Assembly (NCBI RefSeq): GCF_011397635.1
Contig: NC_064770.1
Location: forward strand, 21,545,707-21,609,706
DNA: 64,000 nucleotides
Source: Epinephelus fuscoguttatus
Lineage: Eukaryota > Chordata > Actinopteri > Perciformes > Serranidae
Direction: 5' to 3'
A program made the translations under genes and the position numbers. The number at the start of each line of letters is the position of its first letter. Position 1 is the first letter of the stretch. Shown in pieces: positions 21,911 through 33,452 of the stretch. Below the pieces are notes generated by a model, which was not told where the DNA came from, did no database searches, and was given only the letters and a program-made list of their open reading frames with translations.

Positions 21911-22075
21911 GAAATTTAAATTATCATATTAGAATATTCTATCCCGTTGTGAGACACAGAAGCTGAATTTATGACAGTTTCCAACTCATAAATTGGAGGA
22001 GAAGGAGAAGTGAAGGAGGAGGAGTTTCAACACTCAGCTCTGTTTTCATTCATTAATGCTCTGAGATTATTGAGT
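21911..22075. other. Rearrangement junction: inverted J-C intron piece and family B promoter piece
   Basis: About 80 bases from 21911 match the J-C intron (compare 14760-14830 on the plus strand) in the orientation opposite to VA5. A fragment of family B promoter (GGAGGAGTTTCAACACTC...) follows, then L2 sequence. The same junction recurs at 23941-24110. Confidence 0.65.
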
Positions 22076-22104
22076 CATTTAAAAACTAACAGGAGCATTT
22101 TAAA

Positions 22105-22616
22105 ATCTATCCATTAAGTCACTTGAAGCCACTGTAGAGATTTAAGAACGAGGTAATGTGCTCTGTTCTCTTGGTTGGTGTTGGAATTCTAGCAGCAGAG
22201 TTTTCAATGAGCTGAAGTTGTCTGACTGTCTTTTGGGGAAGATCAGAAAGGACACTGTTCCATTGGTCCACCCTGCTGGATATTATGGCATGAATGAGTT
22301 TCTCTAAATCTTGCTCTTTTTTAAAGATGATAAAATGCTGATTCAGTTCTTGCCTTGATCTGAAGCTCAGATCTGAGTCTAAATAAACACCAAGTTTCCT
22401 GACTGGGGTTTTTGTCTTTATAGCTCTGGAATCAGAAACTGCAGTAACATTCATTCTTTCCTCCTTGTTGCCAAAAACAGTGATTTCTTTTCTGTCTTTA
22501 TTTGTTTGAAGGAAATATGATTGCATCCAGCTGTTGACTTGTTCTAAGCATTGACAGAGTGAGTCTAAGGGACTATGGTCACTTGGTGAAAGAGCTATAT
22601 AAATCTGAATGTCGTC
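22105..22616 (-). mobile_element. L2 LINE 3' RT fragment fused to V sequence, copy 1
   Basis: Minus-strand peptide DDIQIYIALSPSDHSPLDSL...NSWMQ, then the NKDRKEITVFG and GVYLDSDLSF regions, is the L2 reverse transcriptase from just after the active-site Asp pair onward. The frame is open from the V piece through this fragment. Confidence 0.82.
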
Positions 22617-22670
22617 AAACTGAGGGACTCCTCCTGGAATCTGTTTATACCACAAAGCAGCGGTGTCTTT
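22617..22670 (-). pseudogene. V-segment FR2 fragment (relic), copy 1
   Basis: About 54 bases encode DTAALWYKQIPGGVPQF, matching CDR1-FR2 of family A (closest to VA3). It is fused directly to L2 sequence. No leader, FR1, FR3 or signal is attached. Confidence 0.8.
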
Positions 22671-23295
22671 AATAGCTAGGTGGGGGCCTCGGTTGGATAA
22701 GGGTGAAATGGACAGTATGTAGGAGCAAATAAGGGAGTGAGGGGTTATGTCATGTATGTTGTTTCTTCTTGGCTCACTCTGAGTTGAGTTTGTAGGACCA
22801 ACTTAATAAAAGCAGTGGTGTAGTGGTAGTTGATGAGGTGGGTGATGGGTAGGTTACTGAAGAGTAAGAGGGTATACTTCTACATATTCCTTTGTTTTTC
22901 TGGCTGATAGGAGGCTTCTTTAAAATGCCAGAAGAAGAGGTGGGTGTGTCCTGTATACCTGCATATATCCTCTACTACAACACTGGATGACAGGATTTAA
23001 AAAGGAAAGAAAAACACATTGTGGATCTCTGAATGTATTGTTGAGCCATTAATGACAGGTATGGCTGTTTTAATATTAATATTGGGCCTGTTGATGGACC
23101 TGTTACACATGAACTGAGTGCTTCACAGATATCTTTGGTCATCTGCAGTCATCAGCGTTTTTCCAAAACTTCTGACATTCTCCAATAAGTATAGATATAT
23201 AACAAACAAAGATATAACAAACAGCATTGTGTATGGTGGCTTCAACTCAGTCAGTGTTCAGTGGAGACTCAAAAAGCAGAAGTATGTAGTGAGGA
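22671..23295 (-). other. VA6 3' flank
   Basis: No gene is seen. The right half matches 6520-6800 after VA2 (inverted), showing that it is the normal 3' flank of an A segment. The left half recurs at 24710 and 40490. Confidence 0.55.
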
Positions 23296-23323
23296 GGTTT
23301 TTGTCACAGTGTAAATCACTGTG
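23296..23323 (-). promoter_or_regulatory. 12-RSS of VA6
   Basis: CACAGTG, ATTTACACTGTG, ACAAAAACC on the minus strand. Confidence 0.9.
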
Positions 23324-23785
23324 ATACAGCCTCATTAGCAGAGCTGTCCCATGTAGCACAGTAATAGACTGCTGAGTCTCCCTCCTCCACATTGTTGATG
23401 ATCAAACGATAATCTGATGTTGACTGATGATTAGATGTGAACTTTGGAGAGGAGAAACCAGAGCCATAGTAAACAGAGCTCCAGCCGTGATAAAACCTCA
23501 GCACATACTGAGGAACTCCTCCTGGAATCTGTTTATACCAGACTGCTTCATGATCAGTCACAGTCCCCAGGTTACAGTCCATGGTGGCTGTCTCTCCTTT
23601 CCTCAGCGCCACAACAGGAGGCTTCTGTGTCACCACCGTCACAGCACTCACACCTGGAAACAACAAGATGACATGGAGTCAAGAGAAACACACAGACTGA
23701 TGAATCCAACATGAGGTCAAAGCTGCAGTAAGTCAGCCTCCTTACATGTTAGAGCAGTGATGAGAGTGCAGAGGGTCCCCAGCAT
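23324..23785 (-). CDS. Light-chain variable segment VA6 (leader 23746-23785, V exon 23324-23653)
   Basis: Family A, open frame, with MDCNLG, VWYKQ and YYCATW. CDR1 is GTVTDHEA, the CDR2 region FYHGWSSVYYGSGF, and the CDR3 end ATWDSSANEAV. It is almost identical to VA8 17.8 kb away, from which it differs in CDR1 and at a few other bases. Its promoter is cut at about 23941 by the same junction as VA5. Confidence 0.9.
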
Positions 23786-23940
23786 GTTGTCAGTGTGTGC
23801 TGAGAATGGCCTTGTAACTTGGAAAGTCAGCTTACTGCTGACAGATCACAGGCTTTGGAGGATGAGGAGAGGAGGTGCTGGAGGAGCAATTTAATAGCAC
23901 ACTGAAACTGAGAGTGACTGACAGGAGGAGGAGCTTTGCT

Positions 23941-24110
23941 TGAAATTTAAATTATCATATTAGAATATTCTACCCCGTTGTGAGACACAGAAGCTGAATT
24001 TATGACAGTTTCCAACTCAAAAATTGGAGGAGAAGGAGAAGTGGAGGAGGAGGAGTTTCAACACTCAACTCTGTTTTCATTCATTAATGCTCTGAGATTA
24101 TTGAGTCATT
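23941..24110. other. Rearrangement junction upstream of VA6
   Basis: Same composition as the 21911 junction: an inverted J-C intron piece, then a family B promoter piece. Its presence upstream of two V segments shows that the junction arose once and was then duplicated. Confidence 0.65.
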
Positions 24111-24119
24111 TAAAACTAA

Positions 24120-24653
24120 CAGCAGCATTTTAAAATCTATCCATTAAGTCACTTGAAGCCACTGTAGAGATTTAAGAACGAGGTAATGTGCTCTGTTCTC
24201 TTGGTTGGTGCTGGAATTCTAGCAGCAGAGTTTTCAATGGGCTGAAGTTGTCTGACTGTCTTTTGGGGAAGATCAGAAAGGACGCTGTTACACTGGTCCA
24301 CCCTGCTGGATATTATGACATGAATGAGTTTCTCTAAATCTTGCTCTTTTTTTAAGATGATAAAATGCTGATTCAGTTCTTGCCTTGATGATGCTGCTGA
24401 AGCTCAGATCTGAGTCTAAATAAACACCAATTTTCCTGACTGGGGTTTTTGTCTTTATAGCTCTGGAATCAGAAACTGCAGTAACATTCATTCTTTCCTG
24501 CTTGTTGCCAAAAACAATGATTTCTTTTCTGTCTTTATTTGTTTGAAGGAAATATGATTGCATCCAGCTGTTGACTTGTTCTAAGCATTGACAGAGTGAG
24601 TCTAAGGGACTATGGTCACTTGGTGAAAGAGCTGAATAAATCTGAATGTTGTC
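24120..24653 (-). mobile_element. L2 LINE 3' RT fragment fused to V sequence, copy 2
   Basis: Homologous to copy 1, with DNIQIYSALSPSDHSPLDSL and later parts. It differs by small insertions and a frame change in its downstream part. Confidence 0.82.
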
Positions 24654-24707
24654 AAACTGAGGGACTCCTCCTGGAATCTGTTTATACCACAAAGCATCAG
24701 TGTCTTT
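24654..24707 (-). pseudogene. V-segment FR2 fragment (relic), copy 2
   Basis: WYKQIPGGVPQF preceded by a CDR1-like DTDALW. The fusion point to L2 is the same as in copy 1. Confidence 0.8.
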
Positions 24708-24863
24708 AATAGCTAGGTGGAGGCCTTGGTTGGATAAGGGTGAAATGGACAGTATGTAGGGGCAAATAAGGGAGTGAGGGGTTATGTCATGTATGTTGTT
24801 TCTTCTTGGCTCACTCTGAGTTGAGTTTGTTGGACCAACTTAATAAAAGCAGTGGTGGAGTGG

Positions 24864-25813
24864 CAGGGGCAAAATCCTATTTCATAGTTCGGGGAGTCAA
24901 TAAACAGTAAAATTTTAGGGAATAATTCTAGGGGTGGACAAGGAAAAAAAGTTGTAGCCTGTCTTTTATACAGCATCTTTTACCGCAATTTGACGCTTTA
25001 ATCTTCTCTCTATCTCTCCAACAGGCAGATTGAATGTGTATACTAACTAAACTAAAACTAAAACTAAACATTTCCTGCAATTAAACTGGTAAACTGGTTT
25101 ATAAACAGTGTGCTGTGAGATCTGCCACTGCGCACCTCACAACCATGCATAATAGTCGCTCGTAATGCACGCTCCTCGTCTGCACGTCTTTCATGTTTGT
25201 CTCACTGACAGGTGGAGAGCCTACAGACAGGTACCCATTAGCTACGAGCCGCTCCGCCACTGACTGCTCTTGTCCTGTCCTCTTCCTCTTCTTTCTCTCC
25301 TGTTCTCTCTGACGATCACTAAACTCTGAGCTTAATCATTAGCTTTTAGCTTAGCAGCACTCGTACTTGAGTAGGCTTTTGAATAATGCAGGAGAAATGT
25401 TGCAGACAGTTTATATTATCAGCCTGGGCCTGGGGCTTGTTGTAACAGTAAATGGGATGTGTTGTAACTTGTGTCAGTTAAACTGTGTCTGTGTGAGTGA
25501 ACATCTTACCCTGCGAGGCGCGATGTGGGCAGCGGTTCCAGCCACACGCTGCTTCTGCTACCAAGCAGCCCCGCCTGTTGGAAAGAGTGTGGGATATACC
25601 ACTGCTAGGAATGGGAGGGGGGGACTAAATCTTTTAAGATTTAAATAGTACATTATTGCGTGATTATAATGAGCACCGCTTACATTGTGCTTTTAATAAA
25701 TACGACTGCACTGTTCAAAATTATTAATTGTGTCTCAAATAATTCTAGGGGGGTACAGCTTTACTGAAGGAGGAGTCATGTCCCCCCTGTCCCCCCTGGG
25801 ATTTCCGCCCCTG
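24864..25813. mobile_element. Non-autonomous hAT-like transposon
   Basis: The ends are CAGGGGCAAAATCC and, inverted, CAGGGGCGGAAATCC. The 8-base flanks TGGAGTGG (24856-24863) and TGTAGTGG (25814-25821) are target duplications differing at one base. The paralogous site at about 22813-22825 has a single uninterrupted TGTAGTGG. No transposase is seen inside. Confidence 0.8.
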
Positions 25814-26213
25814 TGTAGTGGTAGCTGATGAGGTGGGTGATGGGTAGGTTACTGAAGAGTAAGAGGGTATACTTCTATATATTCCTTTGTTTTTCTGGCT
25901 GATAGGAGGCTTCTTTAAAATGCCAGAAGAAGAGGTGGGTGTGTCCTGTATACCTGCATATATCCTCTACTACAACACTGGATGACAGGATTTAAAAAGG
26001 AAAGAAAAACACATTGTGGATCTCTGAATGTATTGTTGAGCCATTAAAGACAGGTATGGCTGTTTTAATATTAACATTGGGCCTGTTGATGGACCTGTTA
26101 CACATGAACTTAGTACTTCACAGATATATTTGCTCATCTGCAGTCATCAGCGTTTTTCCAAAACCTCTGACATTCTCCAATAAGTATAGATATATAACAA
26201 ACAAAGATATAAG

Positions 26214-26690
26214 TCCCTCCATGCCCTCGCCCCACAGTACATAACGGACCTCCTCCACCCCTACACTCCGTCCAGATCTCTGCGCTCCTCTGACTCTGGC
26301 CTACTCTCCATCCCTCACTCCTGCTTCCGAACTTTTGGTGACGGGGCCTTCTGCGTCGTTGCCCCCACCCTCTGGAACTCTCTCCCCCCTGTAACCCACA
26401 ATGCCCCTGAACTGGACATTTTCAAATCCATCTTCAAAACTCATCTGTTCACCATGGCTTTTTAATTCAATAATCCATCTCTTGCCCAGTGTACCATCAC
26501 ACAGTTTCTCTGCTTTCTTCTGTTGTTTGTTATAGTTTTGTTGCTTTTCTGTACTGCTTGTGTTGTATTGTACTGTTCTGTTGGTGTTGTTGTTGCATTA
26601 CTATGTATTGTAAAGTGACCTTGGGTTTCTTGAAAGGCCCTACATAAATTAAAGTTATTATTATGATTATTATAATAATATCAAAGAGCT
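26214..26690 (+). mobile_element. L2-group LINE 3' end with ATT-type tail
   Basis: Conceptual C-terminus pieces LHALAPQYITDLLHPYTPS, LRSSDSGLLSIPHS and APTLWNSLPP are typical of the end of L2/CR1-group ORF2. It is followed by a short 3' UTR and an ATTATTATG-type tail (about 26655-26690). It is 5'-truncated and inserted in the 3' flank of VA7, opposite to it. Confidence 0.82.
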
Positions 26691-26757
26691 TTGTGTGGTG
26701 GCTTCAACTCAGTCAATGTTCAGTGGAGATTCAAAAAGCAGAAGTATGTAGTGAGGA

Positions 26758-26785
26758 GGTTTTTGTCACAGTGTAAATCACTGTG
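26758..26785 (-). promoter_or_regulatory. 12-RSS of VA7
   Basis: CACAGTG, ATTTACACTGTG, ACAAAAACC on the minus strand. Confidence 0.9.
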
Positions 26786-27247
26786 ATACAGCCTCATTAG
26801 CAGAGCTGTCCCATGTAGCACAGTAATAGACTGCTGAGTCTCCCTCCTCCACATTGTTGATGATCAAACGATAATCTGATGTTGACTGATGATTAGATGT
26901 GAACTTTGGAGAGGAGAAACCAGAGCCATATTCTACAGAGCTCCAGCTGTGATAAAACCTCAGCACATACTGAGGAACTCCTCCTGGAATCTGTTTAAAC
27001 CAGACTGCTGGATAACCAGTAACAGTCCCCAGGTTACAGTCCATGGTGGCTGTCTCTCCATTCCTCAGCGCCACAACAGGAGGCTTCTGTGTCACCACCA
27101 TCACACCACTCACACCTGGAAGCAACAAGATGACATGGAGTCAAGAGAAACACACAGACTGATGAATCCAACATGAGGTCAAAGCTGCAGTAAGTCAGCC
27201 TCCTTACATGTTAGAGCAGTGATGAGAGTGCAGAGGGTCCCCAGCAT
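26786..27247 (-). CDS. Light-chain variable segment VA7 (leader 27208-27247, V exon 26786-27115)
   Basis: Family A, open frame, 1.2 kb 3' of C2. It begins VSGVMVVTQ, with VVALRNGETA in place of LRKGETA, and has VWFKQ in FR2 instead of the usual WYKQ. Cys residues (MDCNLG, YYCATW) are present. CDR1 is GTVTGYPA, the CDR2 region FYHSWSSVEYGSGF, and the CDR3 end ATWDSSANEAV. Its full family A promoter and octamer block are kept. Confidence 0.9.
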
Positions 27248-27744
27248 GTTGTCAGTGTGTGCTGAGAATGGCCTTGTAACTTGGAAAGTCAGCTTACTGC
27301 TGACAGATCACAGGCTTTGGAGGATGAGGAGAGGAGGTGCTGGAGGAGCAATTTAATAGCACACTGAAACTGAGAGTGACTGACAGGAGGAGGAGCTTTG
27401 CTTCACTCTGCATGCTTTCTCACATTTCTTACTCTCATCTTCTGTGGAGGGAAATGTCTTTAATTTATTCATCATAGTCAGTGTAGATGAAAATGCTGAT
27501 TCACAAAATACAATCATGTCCTGACGTCAAGACATCCTGCCTTTTATATGTATTTCTTACTACTTTGGTTCCCAAGCATAAAGGAATAATTTTGGCTACA
27601 TTTTTCCATAAATCAACGACAGACATCTGCTGCACGATAAAAGCTTTGGCTCTGCACAAATGTACATCACTGTAATTTATACACATAAGAAGCAAACTTT
27701 CTTTGATATACAACATTTTGAAAACTAAACTCTCAGTGTGTTTG

Positions 27745-27860
27745 CAGTCAGAGACAGTTCCCTCTGATTTTACAGAGAGCTGACACTTGACCTCTTCATT
27801 TACATGGAGCTATAAATAAGGAGAGGAGGCCTGCAGGTGCATCCTGGGAAGGAAGAGAGG
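27745..27860 (-). promoter_or_regulatory. Conserved inter-unit block with variant octamer, copy 3
   Basis: ATTTACAT (27798-27805), then GGAGCTATAAATAAGG and the GCAGGTGC E-box, all as in copy 1. Confidence 0.4.
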
Positions 27861-28237
27861 GAGGAGTAGAGAGGTGATGCTTCACTGATGGAGGATGAAA
27901 ACTCACTTTCATTTGCTCATGTCATCTGATTTTTCTAACGTCTTAACCACTGTGAGCAACTAAAACAAGGCAAAGTCATATTCATCTTTCTGCTGTGCTT
28001 TTATTGCAAATTAACACCTAATAACAATGTTGCTTTATGATTTTGAATATAAATATTAAAGAAACAAGTCTGTTTGTTGTCTTTGTGTCCAGGATTATTA
28101 TCAGTGAGATGAACAACAGGAGAAAAATACAATCTAGTCAAGGTGACAACATTTGCAGAACATTATCCTTTTAAATGATGTTTTCACAAGTACAAATAAA
28201 TACAAACACTTTTTCAACTGTTTTTTTTTTGTCTTAT

Positions 28238-28243
28238 TTTATT
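28238..28243 (-). terminator. Polyadenylation signal of C2
   Basis: AATAAA on the minus strand, 170 bases after the C2 stop. Confidence 0.7.
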
Positions 28244-28413
28244 GAATGATTGTTGAAAACTGCAGCATTTGCAAAGCTGATACAACACCTCCACCTAACT
28301 GTCACAACATTTATTACAAGCATGCAGACACATCTTTTCTAACATGTAAACCTTGTAATGAGCAAACAGCACAAAGAGTAAAGAAGCAGATGTTAAATGC
28401 TCATTGTGCTCCT

Positions 28414-28742
28414 CTACTGTTCTTCAGTGGGACAGTGGGACTTGTTGATGTTTTTCTCTGCAGTCTGGGAGCCCAAAGACACTTTACATGTGTAAACCTT
28501 ATCCATGTTCCAGTCTGACGTCTGGACGGCCAGATAGCTGCTGATTTGGAAGGTCTGGTCTGCTTGCTGAACAGCGGTGCTGGTAGAGATTCCACTGCTC
28601 ACTGGACTCCCACCAAGCAACCAGCTCACATCTGCAAAAGGCACAGACTGACTGGACAGACAGACCAGAGAGGCTTTGTTGGACTGGAGCTCAGCACTGG
28701 ATGGAGGGAAGACTGTCAGGACAGGAGGAGGGAGGCTGGAGC
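28414..28742 (-). CDS. Light-chain constant exon C2
   Basis: Its protein is the same as C1 over the 109-residue exon, with the same three cysteines, tryptophan, acceptor and PTEEQ tail; only scattered silent differences are seen. The intron to J3 is 834 bases, shorter than that of C1 because of a length change in the AT-rich part. Confidence 0.92.
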
Positions 28743-29576
28743 CTGAAGATACACAAAGGACATTCATCACATAACTAGGAGTCAAATCATTAACACAAAG
28801 CATGACAGTAGGAGATTCATTTATTGCTTGTGTTGACGATATAACCAACACGTTGAAGAAGTTAAGCATTTTGAATCTGCAAACACATTTAGAAATCATC
28901 ACCTGAAATTTGAGCAGTGTTCCTTTTTAAAACATCAACAATCCATCAATCACAAATTCAGAAATATTTTTTATCAGTTCAGTATAATTTTTGAGCTGGA
29001 AATTGTCACAAATGGGTAGAATATTCTAATATAATAATTTAAATCATTGTGACAGTTTCAGGTATATCAGAAGTCACTTTGCTTTGTGGTGGCTATCTAA
29101 CCACCTAAGAAAAATAATACTTCAAACAGCCACAATCATATTCACATGAAGTTTAAAATATATCAGAACGTTAGAGGATAAGTAAATAAATATCACAAGA
29201 ACAATATTTTACTATTAATGTCATAATATAAAATATTCTTTACAGAATAATTAATGCAGAGTTTTGAAATGTTGAAACTTGTCATAAGTTATGAAAATAA
29301 ATAATCTTGTAAATGTTGCCCAAATGTTTAAAACTCCTTTGCCATCAAAAAACCTTCTGAATATTTGTAGAAAATACTTAAAAATTGTGATCGTTTGCCT
29401 TCAGACACACAGCCTGATATCAAACAGATGTAGAACCACTTATCTATTATTCACCAAACAATGTGTTGAATATTTCTCTTTTTTTATTTAGCAGATTATA
29501 AATTGCCCATTTTCTCTTAATTTGAATGAGAAACATAAAATCTGTGCTGTTTTATGATGAGTTAAAAAGTACTTAC

Positions 29577-29610
29577 TTGTCACAATCAGCTTGGTGCCTT
29601 GTCCGAATAC
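29577..29610 (-). CDS. Light-chain joining segment J3
   Basis: VFGQGTKLIVT with donor GTAAGT, identical to J2. It pairs with VB4 upstream and C2 downstream. Confidence 0.93.
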
Positions 29611-29649
29611 CACAGTGATTCAGTTTGTACACATGGCTGTACAAAAACC
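29611..29649 (-). promoter_or_regulatory. 23-RSS of J3
   Basis: CACTGTG / 23 / GGTTTTTGT on the minus strand. Confidence 0.92.
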
Positions 29650-29893
29650 TCCTGACTCTCACTAATGAGGGGAGTGGAACTGAAACATCCTGTTGAGACC
29701 AACTTTCACTGTCAACGTCTCTTCACTTCATCAGTCTCATTATATTTCAAAACACTGCTGGACTTGTTTCAAACACTTATGTCTCTTTCGAGGAATTTAT
29801 TTAATGTCTGTTCTTGTTTTGCTTCATGTTTACTGATTTTAATTGTTTGATTTTGGTCAGAATTCATAAAATCAGCAGTGAGTCTCTCACTGA

Positions 29894-29921
29894 GGTTTTT
29901 GTCACAGTGTGAATCACTGTG
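29894..29921 (-). promoter_or_regulatory. 12-RSS of VB4
   Basis: CACAGTG, ATTCACACTGTG, ACAAAAACC on the minus strand. Confidence 0.9.
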
Positions 29922-30379
29922 ATACGTACTCCTTAGCAGAGTTGTCCCATGTCTCACAGTAATAGACAGCAGAGTCTCCTGTCTCTGTCCGCTTTATGAT
30001 GAACTGGTAATCTATGTTTGATGAGGATTTAGAGTTGAATCTGTCTGAGGAGAATCCTGATCCAAAGTCATCTGGTGCACTGTCAGAAGGGTAAAATCTC
30101 AGAACATACTGAGGAGCTTCACCAGGAACCTGTTTATACCAGATGACATATTGGCTATCATATCTCTGAATGTTGCAGTTGAGAACAACTTGTTGTCCTG
30201 TAGAAACTGTGTGGACAGCAGGCGTCTGGGTCAGCACTTTGGCTGCATCAACATCTGTCAACATACAGAGAAAAATACATGAGTCAAAGGTTTGTGTGTG
30301 AAAATATGGGCTATAAAAGGACTGAGAAGAATATCTTACATGTTAGAGCAGTGATGAGAGTGCAGAGGGTCCCCAGCAT
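29922..30379 (-). CDS. Light-chain variable segment VB4 (leader 30340-30379, V exon 29922-30254)
   Basis: Family B V segment adjacent to J3. Core residues VLNCNIQ, VIWYKQ and YYCETW are intact. CDR1 is QRYDSQY, with Ile before the conserved Trp (Ser in others). The CDR2 region is FYPSDSAPDDFGSGF and the CDR3 end ETWDNSAKEYV. The TATA box (30465-30470 region) and about 330 bases of upstream sequence remain before the Ty3/gypsy insertion at 30719, so the proximal promoter is untouched. Confidence 0.92.
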
Positions 30380-30718
30380 GTTGTCAGTGTGTGGTGTAAA
30401 CGTCCCTTACTGTCCAGCTGAGAGGTGAGCAGGGTTGGAGTGTGAGGAGAAGAGAGACTGAAGCTTATAAAGACACTGAGGAGAGGAGAAGTGGAGGAGG
30501 AGGAGTTTCAACACTCAACTCTGTTTTCATTCATTCAACAACTACAGCATGCGTCAGTTTAAATCATTTCTCATCAAACAACAGATATCTGATGCTTCAA
30601 GTTTTATCACTTCCAGTGGTGATATCAGATTCATTTATGTTTATTGCTCTGTGTCAATATTAAAGTAATCTTACAGACCACTGGATGAACATACTGTCAT
30701 TGGTTTATAAGTTTGTTA

Positions 30719-30993
30719 TGTAAGGGAGTGAGTTTATGTTCACCAGCAGAGGGCGGTATTTATGTTTCTGTCCTTTTTGGTCCACTGTAGTTTTGAGTCT
30801 TTTTGACCCTCTGCAGCCACCGTAGTTCACAGTTTGTTTTGTGTCCTGTAAGGCCAATAAATGAGGGAAGTTTTCTCCGCCTCAACCACCAGTTTGAGTC
30901 CTGTTTCCCTGTCTCCCCTGCCGCCCCAGTATACCTCACCTAACACAACGCAGAGACCTCGCTGGGGCTTGCTGCCTGAAAGATAGGGTTACA
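30719..30993 (+). repeat. 5' LTR (short form)
   Basis: TGTAAGGG to GTTACA, about 275 bases, with AATAAA. It is much shorter than the solo LTR at 4836-5429. Confidence 0.88.
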
Positions 30994-30997
30994 TCTT

Positions 30998-31015
30998 TGG
31001 TGCCGTGACCCGGAT
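30998..31015 (+). other. Primer binding site matching tRNA-His
   Basis: TGGTGCCGTGACCCGGAT, four bases after the 5' LTR. From general knowledge of the animal tRNA-His 3' end it matches at 17 of 18 positions. Confidence 0.65.
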
Positions 31016-31409
31016 GGTGGTTTAAAGGAGGACGAGCAGACGATTTGTAAATTGTGAACATCTCCATCAGCAATATCCTTAACATTCAGGTTTCGTTTTT
31101 TTTTTTTTTTGGTCTTGAATAGTGAGCCAAATCTGTGCTATCGCTGTTTTTAGAGATTTACACTGGAAAAAAAAGAAAGAAAAATCTTGTTTGTTTTTTT
31201 TGTTGATTTGTTTGTGAAAACTATATCCAATGCAAAGTTGAATTAATTGTGTACATACTGTGGTGCTTGTATTGCTGGTGTTTTTTTGTTGTTGTTGCTG
31301 TTTCTTTCTTTGTTCATTTTGTTTTTGTATGTGTTGTGGTCCTCCCAACCCATAACACAATTGATACAGCCTCTCACATTCTATCACTACATTACTGCAA
31401 AAGTCAAAC

Positions 31410-33447
31410 ATGCAGAGCCCCAATAAAAACACTCCACGCCGTCCCTTGTCAAGTATCCCCCCTCCAGCGAGGCAGACTCTGTACCACACACTGGAGCCAA
31501 GAGCTGACGCTATCGGGATAATTCATGCCTCAGACCAAACAATAATTAGCATGAGCCCCCATGAGTCCCCACAACATTATCTCCAGCAGCATCAGAGGTC
31601 ATCACCATGGGATGCCGCATCAAACACCATGCCCTCCCCTAGTGATGAGCCTACACGTCCCCCTGCTGGTCATTTTGTACCTCCTACTGTGCTCACCCCT
31701 CCAGCGACCAGTTGTACCCCCACGTTGCCTAACCAGGTAAATGCTAAGGGGGCTGGGGCTAGTGCAGACACCAGTTATGACCAGTCATGCCCCTGCACCT
31801 CCCAGCCATGGCTCCATGCCCACTAACCATGTAAGTGTTCAAGGCCCGGCCACAACCATGTATGCTCCTAAGGTTTACGAGAATGCCTCTCAGACTCCAC
31901 TAAGTCCCCCTGCAGCCCCTCTTCATACCCATCCCACCCCTACTGCCATGACATTGAACCCTATGATTTCTGATGATCCCAGGCAATTTCCCCCACCACA
32001 AGTCTATGTGCCGCCCGGGGGTAACTCACTACCTGTTCCGTTGTCCTCAACATATGCCCCACAGATTACTATGCGTGGCACCCCAGTGGGCATCCAGAGC
32101 ACTATGGAAACAGCACATATCCCACCAACAAACCGTCACCAACATCCTGTCAGCTACCCCATTCTCCCTCATCCATCATATGGGATGCACACCCCTTCAT
32201 CAGTGCGCCATCCACAGGTAGTAGGGCAACCTTCACTAGCCTTTTCCCCCACTCCTTCCAATATTGTGTTTCCTGATACACAAGCCATTCAGCATATCCA
32301 TCAAATGCAGGTCAACCACTTGCCTCCCCCCTCAGCCACCTGGAGCCATATCCAACCAGTCAGTTATGGATCACAAGCTGTTCAACCCCCCGCTTATCAC
32401 ATGCAGGCCAACACACAATCCCACACATTGCCCCACGTGTTACCAGACGGGCCAACTGGGTTTTCCCCTGTCCAACCCAGCTATAGTGGTTTCACCCAGA
32501 CACACCAGGTAAAAAATGTTCAAGTGTTCAGCGGGGGCTCTGAGTGCAGAATCCTGATTGAAGACTGGATCAGAGACATGCAGTATCTTCTTGATGCTGG
32601 GGGGCTGCCACCAAACCTCAGTTTTCCCACCATTGTGCAACACCTGAGTGGTGAGGCTAGGAGGCTGATCTTAAACCTCCCCCCACCTCAACAAATTCCC
32701 CAGAGGGCTTTTGATGAGCTGAGAGCAGAGTATGGCGACATGCAGAGATCTCTGGACCCCCTAGCTGATTTTTATGAGAGGAGCCAACGCACAGAGGAGT
32801 CAGCATGTTCCTATGCCATTGCTCTAGAAGCCACACTGAGAGAGGTGGAAGAGGCTCAGAATGGGGGCCAGCCTTTTCCAGACTGTGATGCTAAATTGGT
32901 TAGGCAGTTCATGAGGGGGCTGACTGACGAGGAAGTGTATGTGAAAATTGCACCCATGAAGCCAAGGCTACTGGGTTTTCGAGAACTGCAAGTTGAGCTT
33001 AGAAACCTTGCCAGAGAAACAAGGAGATTCAATCCCCAACACAAACAGAAGAAGGCGTTCAGCCAGGTTCAAGTTGCTGGAAGTAAGCAACAAAGTGGAC
33101 CAAGTGACAGGGTTGATGCAGGAAAACACAACTCTGGGCTTTCTGAGTTAACAGCACTGGTGAAAGACATAGCTATAAATCAGGAAGAGCAGAGTAAAAG
33201 ACTTGCCCAACTGGAGTCAAGATTTAACCCTTTTCCAGCCCCATCCCCCTTCAGGTCCCACACAGGAACAGAGAATGTGAGCGGAGGAGCCACAGTGGTG
33301 TGCTATCGTTGTGGCAGACCAGGGCATGTAGCAAGGGATTGCAGAACTGTGTTGCCTGACAGTGAGCCGACTGGGACCTCCGGACCACATGCCACTGTTG
33401 TGCCAGAAGGCAACGCTGTCGCAGCTGGGCAGTCTTTAAACTCCTAA
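31410..33447 (+). mobile_element. gag region of the fossil Ty3/gypsy element
   Basis: A proline-rich N-terminal part is followed by a capsid-like part (about 32520-33000) and a zinc knuckle CYRCGRPGHVARDC near 33300. Confidence 0.8.
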
Positions 33448-33452
33448 GGCCT

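Noticed and set aside
22119-22655. The 178-codon V-L2 frame as a new chimeric gene
   Set aside because: It has no leader, promoter or splice signals and the other two copies are frame-broken or shortened, so an accidental open frame is more likely.
25367-25648. A 93-codon frame inside the hAT-like element
   Set aside because: It lacks any transposase motif and is confined to a non-autonomous element.
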